Shown: one piece after another, positions 43,008 through 48,656 of the stretch
Layout of the letters: each line of letters opens with the position of its first letter
How positions within the stretch are numbered: position 1 is the stretch's first letter
NCBI GenBank assembly: GCA_944327295.1
Contig: CALVHF010000002.1
Coordinates: 1 to 48,656 of the forward strand
Reading direction: 5' to 3'
Length of the DNA stretch: 48,656 nt
Origin: an uncultured Desulfovibrio sp.
Lineage (GTDB): Bacteria; Desulfobacterota; Desulfovibrionia; Desulfovibrionales; Desulfovibrionaceae
Notes under the pieces: generated by a model
What the model was told of the DNA's origin: nothing
The model's database searches: none
The model's input: the letters and a program-made list of their open reading frames with translations, nothing else
Program-made: the position numbers and the translations under genes

Positions 43008-43456
43008 AAATGTTCCTAATGTTCCTTTTGATCAGTCGGGATTTCTGCCTGCTGACCTGTTTTGAGCCCCTGTAGGGGCGCTGGAGTTGTTCCGAAATAT
43101 CTGCTTCCCTTCTTGCCCCAAACATCCAAAAAAAACAAGGATTTTTATCCCTTTCCCTCTTGAGCGCAAAGGCTGCGCCTTCCTGCCACCTCCCTTCCTG
43201 TACGGCGCCCTGTGTACAGCCCCTCATATTCCGCAGGCCGATGTGCTGCACTCATCCTGTTACATTTCCAGACGCCCGCTTTTCTCTCCATTCAAAAGGG
43301 GCTATGCTGACTTTTGCTGCCTGCTGTCCGGGAACTTCTTCCAGAGTCCTTGATATATTTACATCCTTTCTGAAAAAAACTACCTCATTCGTGTCCTTCT
43401 CCCCCTGCCGGCAGGGCACTGCCCTCAGGGACACGGCATTCTCTCCAACATTCTCC
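43008..43456. promoter_or_regulatory. Divergent intergenic region between hom and mtnA
   Basis: No gene is supported. GCCCCTGTAGGGGC (about 43065-43078) is a perfect dyad in the hom upstream region. I searched by eye for SAM-riboswitch cores near mtnA and saw none. Both promoters should be in this stretch. Confidence 0.35.
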
Positions 43457-43499
43457 AAGGAGGACGCCCCGGGTCTTTCGGGGCGCACAGCACATCATG
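43457..43499 (+). promoter_or_regulatory. Hairpin-spaced ribosome-binding site of mtnA
   Basis: AAGGAGG (43457-43463) is 33 nt from the ATG at 43497. CGCCCCG (43465-43471) pairs perfectly with CGGGGCG (43479-43485) over a 7-nt loop. Without the hairpin, SD and ATG are 12 nt apart. CTCC (43453-43456) directly upstream of the SD can pair with GGAG only over a 2-nt loop. Confidence 0.55.
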
Positions 43500-44543
43500 C
43501 AAGACCATATTGTTTTCAGGCCGGAACTGCCTGCTCTCGACCTTCTGGACCAGCGCCTGCTCCCTATGCAGGAATGCCGCTTTCTCTGCCGTACCACCAG
43601 GGACATCTGCACGGCCATTCAGACCATGGTTGTGCGCGGAGCTCCGGCCATAGGTGTCGCGGCTGCCTTCGGCTGCGCCCTGGCCGTCCGCGAAGTGGCC
43701 AGTCTGCCCGACTGGCAGGAAGCCCTGGACAAGGCACTCGACACCATTGCTGCCAGCCGTCCCACGGCCGTCAACCTCTTCTGGGCCGTCAAGCGCATGC
43801 GCAGCCTCTGGCAGGAGGAAGCAGCAAGGCCCGGGCTCACGCCGGACAGGCTCTTTGACGTGTTCACGGCAAAGGCTCTGGAACTGCAGGCCCAGGATAT
43901 TGCCTCCTGCATGGCCATAGGCCAGGCAGCCCTGCCCCTGATCCACCCCGGAGACTGCATTCTCACCCACTGCAATGCCGGAGCCCTGGCCACGGCCGGC
44001 TACGGCACGGCACTCGGCGTCATCCGCGCTGCCTTTGCGGCCATGCCCGGCATCACCGTCATTGCCGACGAGACCCGTCCCCTGCTGCAGGGGGCACGGC
44101 TCACGGCTTGGGAGCTGCACAGGGACGGCATCCCTGTGACCCTTGCCTGCGACAACAGCTGCGCCTGCCTCATGAGTCAGGGCCGCATCCAGCTTGTTGT
44201 CGTGGGTGCGGATCGCATTGCCGCCAACGGCGACACGGCCAACAAGATAGGCACCTTCGGCGTGGCCCTGCTGGCCCACCATTTTCATATTCCCTTCTAT
44301 GTGGCAGCACCGGTCTCCACCATTGATCCTACTCTTGCCGATGGTTCCCTCATTCCCATAGAAGAGCGCGCCGGCGAGGAAGTCAGCTGCATAGGCTCCC
44401 AGCGCATTGCACCCGAGGGCGTTCCTGCCTACAATTTTGCCTTTGATGTCACCCCTGCGGAATACATTTCCGGCATCATTACCGATCAGGGGCTGCTCAC
44501 TCCGCCCTACACCCAAAAGATTGCCGCCCTCTCCCTTGCCTGA
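43497..44543 (+). CDS. mtnA: S-methyl-5-thioribose-1-phosphate isomerase
   Basis: MtnA converts methylthioribose 1-phosphate to methylthioribulose 1-phosphate in methionine salvage. The 348-residue protein has [16 protein letters not shown] near 43-58. The catalytic cysteine is in LTHCNAG (C159), the catalytic aspartate in [11 protein letters not shown] (D239), and [15 protein letters not shown] follows. The eIF2B-like family also includes ribose-1,5-bisphosphate isomerase, but these motifs fit MtnA. No other mtn gene lies nearby, so a downstream shunt rather than the full pathway may operate. The SD is separated from the ATG by a hairpin. Confidence 0.93.
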   Translation: MQDHIVFRPELPALDLLDQRLLPMQECRFLCRTTRDICTAIQTMVVRGAPAIGVAAAFGCALAVREVASLPDWQEALDKALDTIAASRPTAVNLFWAVKRMRSLWQEEAARPGLTPDRLFDVFTAKALELQAQDIASCMAIGQAALPLIHPGDCILTHCNAGALATAGYGTALGVIRAAFAAMPGITVIADETRPLLQGARLTAWELHRDGIPVTLACDNSCACLMSQGRIQLVVVGADRIAANGDTANKIGTFGVALLAHHFHIPFYVAAPVSTIDPTLADGSLIPIEERAGEEVSCIGSQRIAPEGVPAYNFAFDVTPAEYISGIITDQGLLTPPYTQKIAALSLA

Positions 44544-44627
44544 TCAAAGGCCCGGTCTGTGCCCAGTCTTTTGGCCAGAGGCCCTGACGGAAGCCCTGCG
44601 CTTCCACCTTTCCCAAGAGAGACGATT

Positions 44628-46508
44628 ATGCACTGCCTTCTTTTCGCAGGCACAAAGAAGCCTGCCCAGCCTGCTGCTCCGGGGACGACACGGATCTTCT
44701 TCGACGCCTGGGATGTGGATGCAGGCGATATATCCCTACGCAGGATCATGACAGGGGAACTGTCCGAACTGCGCAGGGAACATGCTGCCTGGGCCTATGA
44801 AACCGGTTTCGCCCCAATCGGGGACCAGACGCTGGCCAGCGCCCTTTGTGCCGGTTCCCCCCTGTCCATGTGGTGGTGCTCCATCCTCTACGAGCGCCAC
44901 CCCAAGGTCTCTCCAGCCCTCTATACCGTCTACCGCCTGCGGGCTCTCGAACGCCTGCTCGTGCGCCTGCAGGCCACATCCCTCGAGGTGCATGGGCTGG
45001 ATCCTGTCTGTGTGCAGGTCCTGTGCAGCCTGTGCAGGGAACACAACTGGCAGTTTCACAGCGCAGACGAGGTCCGCCCGAAGGCTCTCTCCCCTGTCCG
45101 GCGCCTGTACAACGCCTGTCCTGCCCCGCTGCGTGCGTTCACCCGCCTTCTTGTCTGGCTTGTTCAGGTCAAGCGCCTGCTCAGGCCGACCACACTGGTG
45201 CCCTGCAACACGCAGACAGGAACCATTGCCACCTATTTCCCAAATATTTCCCTGGATGAGGCCAAAAAGGGCCTCTTCCGATCCAAGTATTGGGAAAGCC
45301 TGCATGCAGCTCTGGAAGAAGCCAGCCCCATGGGCAAGCCTGCGGCCGTGCGCTGGCTCTTCATCCGCTTTCCCTCCCCGCAGGCTTCCCTTGAACAGTG
45401 CTGTGCCTACAAGGAAGCATTCCAGGCTGCCGGCAAAAGCGGCGTCTCCTTCAACTACCTGGAGGAGTTTCTGACCGTCCGGGACATGCTTGCGGCGTGC
45501 AGACGCTATGCGCGCCTGGCCCTTGCCAGCTTCAGGGTCCAGAAGGCCCTGCGCCCCCTCTTCTCCATTGAGGGCTCGCGGCTCGATCTCTGGCCTTTGC
45601 TTGCCGCAGACTATGCGGAAAGCTTCAGGGGCTGGCGCTGTCTGGAACGCTGCCTGCAGCAGCAGGGTCTGGAAAACTACGTGCAGGCTGCCGGACCGCA
45701 GCGCTGGTACACCTTTCCCATGGAAAACTGTCCCTGGGAGCGCATGCTCACTCATGCCGTGCACAGGATGAAGGCAGGCCCGGTCTACGGAGCACAGCAT
45801 TCCACCATTAGGCCCACGGACTTCCGCTACTTTGACGATCCGCGTACCTTTTCGAATGCCGAAACAGCGCTCTTTCAGCCGGACCTTGTGGCCGGCAACG
45901 GGGAAAGCGCCTGCTCGCAGTGGCAGGCCAGCGGTGTCCCTGCCGACAGGCTGGGCAAGATAGAAGCCCTGCGCTACCTGTATCTCGCCAAATACCTGCA
46001 TTCCTCCACTGGCTTTGCCGACAGCATCCTGGTGGTGACAAGCTTCTTTGCCGACGAGACCAACGCGCACCTGGAACTGCTCTGCCAGTGTCTGAAAGAG
46101 GGGGTTCTCAGGCCCGAGCAGGTGACCGTCAAGCCCCACCCCTACCTGCCCGTGCAAGAGCGGCTGCAAGCCCTTCTTGGCGACGAGAGCCGCAGGCTGC
46201 GCATTTCCGTCCAATCCATGCCCGAGGAGCTGGCCTGCTCGCCCATAGTCTGGGCTTCCAATTCGACCACCGCCGTCCTTGAGGCGGCCCTCATGGGGCT
46301 GCCCGTGCTGGTCATGCAGCCCTCTGGAGACTTTGATCTCTGCCCCCTGCAGGATATTGCAGAACTGCAGCGCACCTCGGATGTGACCAGTGTCCGCGAG
46401 GCCCTGGCCCACCTCAAGCCCCTGCCCATCCCGGACGACTACCTCTGCCTGAATCAGAACCTGACACGCTGGCGCAGGCTGCTGCAGCTCTCCTGCAGCG
46501 ACGCGTAA
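44628..46508 (+). CDS. Surface carbohydrate biosynthesis protein (TIGR04326-like)
   Basis: The 626-residue protein has no signal peptide. The middle and end resemble the glycosyltransferase-like surface carbohydrate (O-antigen locus) proteins: GAQHSTIRPTDFRYFDDP, QPDLVAGNG, VKPHPYLPVQERL and the nucleotide-sugar-type end WASNSTTAVLEAALMGLPV with LVMQPSGDFDLCPL. That ending is similar to GT-B enzymes. AAGAGAG precedes the ATG at 44628. It follows mtnA by 84 bp on the same strand. Its partners in polysaccharide synthesis are not in the window, apart from the flippase at 15 kb. Family assignment is from memory. Confidence 0.6.
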   Translation: MHCLLFAGTKKPAQPAAPGTTRIFFDAWDVDAGDISLRRIMTGELSELRREHAAWAYETGFAPIGDQTLASALCAGSPLSMWWCSILYERHPKVSPALYTVYRLRALERLLVRLQATSLEVHGLDPVCVQVLCSLCREHNWQFHSADEVRPKALSPVRRLYNACPAPLRAFTRLLVWLVQVKRLLRPTTLVPCNTQTGTIATYFPNISLDEAKKGLFRSKYWESLHAALEEASPMGKPAAVRWLFIRFPSPQASLEQCCAYKEAFQAAGKSGVSFNYLEEFLTVRDMLAACRRYARLALASFRVQKALRPLFSIEGSRLDLWPLLAADYAESFRGWRCLERCLQQQGLENYVQAAGPQRWYTFPMENCPWERMLTHAVHRMKAGPVYGAQHSTIRPTDFRYFDDPRTFSNAETALFQPDLVAGNGESACSQWQASGVPADRLGKIEALRYLYLAKYLHSSTGFADSILVVTSFFADETNAHLELLCQCLKEGVLRPEQVTVKPHPYLPVQERLQALLGDESRRLRISVQSMPEELACSPIVWASNSTTAVLEAALMGLPVLVMQPSGDFDLCPLQDIAELQRTSDVTSVREALAHLKPLPIPDDYLCLNQNLTRWRRLLQLSCSDA

Positions 46509-46550
46509 GCCAGCCATACGGCTCAGGCATACGCTTTCGTCCAAACCACG

Positions 46551-46598
46551 CAAAAACGCCCGGAGGATCATTTTTTCGATCATACGGGCGTCTTTTTT
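46551..46598. terminator. Bidirectional terminator between carbohydrate gene and thrC
   Basis: ACGCCCG (46556-46562) pairs with CGGGCGT (46585-46591), flanked by an A5 tract and a T6 tract, with an inner GATCAT-type dyad. It can serve both convergent genes. Confidence 0.8.
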
Positions 46599-46633
46599 GC
46601 TTGTGCACAGCCCCCGAGGGGCCTGCCACTGCA

Positions 46634-48076
46634 CTACTTGCTGCTGAGGTTCAGGCGTTCAACCACGGCATGGGCGCCCTTGCGGGCAAACTCTGCCACA
46701 CTCACGCCCTCGCGGGCCGATGCGGGCAAAAGTAACTCGGGCCTGTTGGCCAGGTTCATGTCCGGCGTCACCTCGTATTCCGGCGGGAAGGTATTGCTGA
46801 AGTACATGTTCTGGAAGCCGCTGAACTTGAGCTGATGAGCCGTGGAGTCCAGCACGGCGTACTCGCCATCGCCAATGAGGCCCAGGGCTCTGGCATTGAG
46901 CAAACCGGCCAGGCTCTCGCCGCCCTGCGTGCAGACAATATGGCCGTGACGATTGGCCTGAATCATGGCATCCATGATCTGCTGTTCGGTCACCTGCACC
47001 ACCTGGAAGCCGCCTTCCCCAGCCTCTTCCACAAAGCGTGCCGCCAGTTCGTGCACTCGCGGGAAGGACACGGGGTTGCCGATCATGGCCGCCTGGGCCA
47101 CACTGGGCCTGACGGTCACAGGCTTCCAGACCCGCTCGCTTTCGGGCGCCTTGTAATAGCGATACACGGGATCCGCATGCTCGCTCTGCACGCCGAAGAT
47201 ACGCGGTAGGGCTGTAATGATGCCAAGCGCCTTCATCTTCAGGAAGCCGGACATGATGGCCGTGATATTGCCGGCATTGCCCACAGGCACAAAGAGGCAG
47301 AGATTGCCCACATCCCAGCCGAACCACTGTGCCGTCTCGTAGGCATAGGATTCCTGTCCGAGAATGCGCCAGGAGTTCTTGGAATTGAGCAGGGCCACGC
47401 GATACTTTTCGGCAAGGATTTCCACAACCTTCATGCAGTCGTCAAAGACCCCGGGCAGTTCCAGGACCGTGGCGCCGCTGCCCAGGGGCTGGGCAAGCTG
47501 CTGCGGAGTGACCTTGCCGTGCGGCAGAAGCACCACGCTCTTGAGGGGCTTGCCCACATAGGCAGCGTACAGGGCTGCTGCTGCAGAGGTGTCGCCCGTG
47601 GAAGCGCAGACCGTGAGGATTTCGTCCCACTGCTGGGTACGACACAGCCACTTCAGATAGCTGAAGGCGCAGGCCATGCCGCGATCCTTGAAGGAGGCAC
47701 TGGGATTCTGGCCGTCATTCTTAAAGGCAAAGGCGCAACCCACCTTGTCTTGCAGGGCGGCCGAGGCGGCAATAACCGGCGTGTGCGCCTCACCGAGGTA
47801 GACAATGTCCTCTTCCTCAAGCATGGGAGCCATGAGCTCGTAATAGGCAAACACGCCCCTCAGGGCCGTTGTGCGTGACATGAGGCGCCTGTCAAAGAGA
47901 TCGCGCCACCAGGCGCCGTCATGTTCTTTCAGGCTGGCAAAATTGACATCCTGCAGCAGAAAGACGCCGCCGCAGTCAGGGCAGGTATACAGCAGACTGT
48001 CTCCGGGATAGCGGCGGCCGCACCCCAGGCATCTGTACTCCATCTGTCCACGGTAGGACGGAAAATCCACGGACAT
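46634..48076 (-). CDS. thrC: Threonine synthase with N-terminal zinc ribbon
   Basis: ThrC converts phosphohomoserine to threonine with PLP. The 480-residue protein has an N-terminal four-cysteine zinc ribbon (C16, C19, C32, C35: YRCLGCG and YTCPDCGG). The PLP lysine is in NPSASFKDRG (K130), with STGDTSAAAALYAAY and the phosphate-binding PVGNAGNI following. The start at 48076 follows GGAGGAGAAC; an upstream ATG at 48088 has no SD. The substrate comes from hom (41.7 kb) via a thrB or equivalent not seen here. plsY lies 55 bp upstream on the same strand. Confidence 0.95.
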   Translation of the reverse strand: MSVDFPSYRGQMEYRCLGCGRRYPGDSLLYTCPDCGGVFLLQDVNFASLKEHDGAWWRDLFDRRLMSRTTALRGVFAYYELMAPMLEEEDIVYLGEAHTPVIAASAALQDKVGCAFAFKNDGQNPSASFKDRGMACAFSYLKWLCRTQQWDEILTVCASTGDTSAAAALYAAYVGKPLKSVVLLPHGKVTPQQLAQPLGSGATVLELPGVFDDCMKVVEILAEKYRVALLNSKNSWRILGQESYAYETAQWFGWDVGNLCLFVPVGNAGNITAIMSGFLKMKALGIITALPRIFGVQSEHADPVYRYYKAPESERVWKPVTVRPSVAQAAMIGNPVSFPRVHELAARFVEEAGEGGFQVVQVTEQQIMDAMIQANRHGHIVCTQGGESLAGLLNARALGLIGDGEYAVLDSTAHQLKFSGFQNMYFSNTFPPEYEVTPDMNLANRPELLLPASAREGVSVAEFARKGAHAVVERLNLSSK

Positions 48077-48131
48077 GTTCTCCTCCAATGGTTGCTGCCG
48101 GGCACTGCCGGCAGCTTGTTTGTATCAAAAC

Positions 48132-48656
48132 TTAATGCTTGGAACGAGAAAGGGAAAAACGGTTTTCCTTTCCTGCGCGCAGGCGTGCGATGTTTTCCCT
48201 GTGCCTGTAGGCCACAAGGGCAAAGAGACAGAGTGCCAGGGGAACCCACTCAAGGGCGCCACACAGGAAGAGGACAAAGGGCAGCGACCCCAGAAGGGTC
48301 AGCGAGCCCAGGGACACGAAGCGTGTGCGCCAGATGACCAGCAGGCAGAGAATGCAGGAAATGAGCGTGGGGACAAAGGCAATGGGCAGGCAGACGCCAA
48401 TGCTTGTGGCCACGGCCTTGCCGCCCCTGAAGCCCATAAAGCAGGAAAAGACGTGCCCGAGCACGGCACACAGAGCCACAACGGAGATGCCTGCCGCTGA
48501 AGACGAGTCCAGCATGGCCAGAATGACAGGCACCATGCCCTTGGCTATGTCGCAAAAGAGCGTGAACACCCCCCAACCAAAGCCGCACAGGCGGGACACA
48601 TTGGTGGCGCCCGTGTTGTGGCTGCCGGCTGTGCGCGGATCAATTCCGCAGAAGGC
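48132..48656 (-). CDS. plsY: Glycerol-3-phosphate acyltransferase PlsY (5' end beyond window)
   Basis: PlsY acylates glycerol 3-phosphate from acyl-phosphate at the inner membrane, the first step of phospholipid synthesis. The visible 174 residues read in from the window edge. They include GIDPRTAGSHNTGATNVSR, DIAKG, GHVFSCFMGFRGGKAVATSIG and the late RHRENIARLRAGKENRF, all PlsY family blocks, with several membrane helices. Only a few N-terminal residues are missing. It lies upstream of thrC in the same direction. Confidence 0.93.
   Translation of the reverse strand, partial: AFCGIDPRTAGSHNTGATNVSRLCGFGWGVFTLFCDIAKGMVPVILAMLDSSSAAGISVVALCAVLGHVFSCFMGFRGGKAVATSIGVCLPIAFVPTLISCILCLLVIWRTRFVSLGSLTLLGSLPFVLFLCGALEWVPLALCLFALVAYRHRENIARLRAGKENRFSLSRSKH

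Noticed and set aside
43080..43456. SAM riboswitch before mtnA
   Set aside because: I could not find the conserved SAM-I or SAM-II core or a matching terminator; only the SD hairpin is well supported.
44736..46634. 632-codon minus-strand open frame opposite the carbohydrate gene
   Set aside because: Antisense shadow in GC-rich DNA. The plus-strand frame has the SD, glycan-enzyme motifs and consistent codon use.

Overview
The window looks like a chromosomal segment from a member of the Desulfovibrionales (Desulfovibrio/Bilophila-like, anaerobic). This rests on protein flavour and gene order: Rex, ThiH-type anaerobic thiazole synthesis, a stand-alone AICAR transformylase, the rpmE-DUF1385-prfA cluster, and rimP-nusA-ylxR-infB-DUF503-nrnA-truB-rpsO-pnp. 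It is an inference; no database was searched. Coding DNA is GC-rich. A few strikingly AT-rich intergenic patches stand out (about 110-310, 11175-11262 and 16740-16970).

Layout. 1-2 kb: an unidentified branched RNA-like structure, then rex and cobS (+). 2-4.7 kb: holB, purA and a small unknown gene (-). 5.1-7.9 kb: AICAR transformylase and cobB (+), closed by a strong terminator. 7.97-8.55 kb: the 5' part of a group IIC intron that begins directly after that terminator, followed by unassigned DNA. 8.8-11 kb: a periplasmic protein (-) and asnS (+). 11.2-11.7 kb: a broken IS630-type transposase beside a small AT-rich element. 12-15 kb: TPP riboswitch-thiS-thiG-thiH-thiF (-). 15-16.7 kb: a polysaccharide flippase (-). 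17.3-21.1 kb: ilvD and an AEC permease (+), and a PTS-EIIC-like permease (-). 21.5-22.7 kb: a tandem HdeA/Rap1A-like periplasmic protein and ppiB (-). 23-24.2 kb: mutY (+). 24.3-35.9 kb: rimP, nusA, ylxR, a 0.9-kb non-coding gap, infB, DUF503, nrnA, truB, rpsO and pnp (+). 36-37 kb: an unknown gene. 37.7-40.1 kb: rpmE, DUF1385 and prfA (-). 40.3-43 kb: tlyA (+), then yjbQ and hom (-). 43.5-46.5 kb: mtnA and a surface-carbohydrate gene (+). 46.6-48.7 kb: thrC and a partial plsY (-).

The genes are mostly housekeeping: translation and RNA turnover, purine, thiamine, cobalamin, threonine and branched-chain amino-acid synthesis. They are interspersed with envelope polysaccharide genes and a few mobile-element remnants.

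The most interesting signal is regulatory. At nusA, infB and mtnA (and less clearly pnp) a strong Shine-Dalgarno sequence lies about 35-55 nt from the start codon, and a stable hairpin fills the gap. Folding it out restores SD-AUG spacing to about 4-12 nt. At nusA and infB the leaders are near copies of each other, and each carries a CCTCC able to pair with the SD. Each could therefore switch between an SD-masking and an SD-bridging fold. This would be a recurrent translational control element in the nusA-infB-pnp transcription unit. Second in interest is the truncated group IIC intron, which follows the family's terminator-targeting rule exactly.
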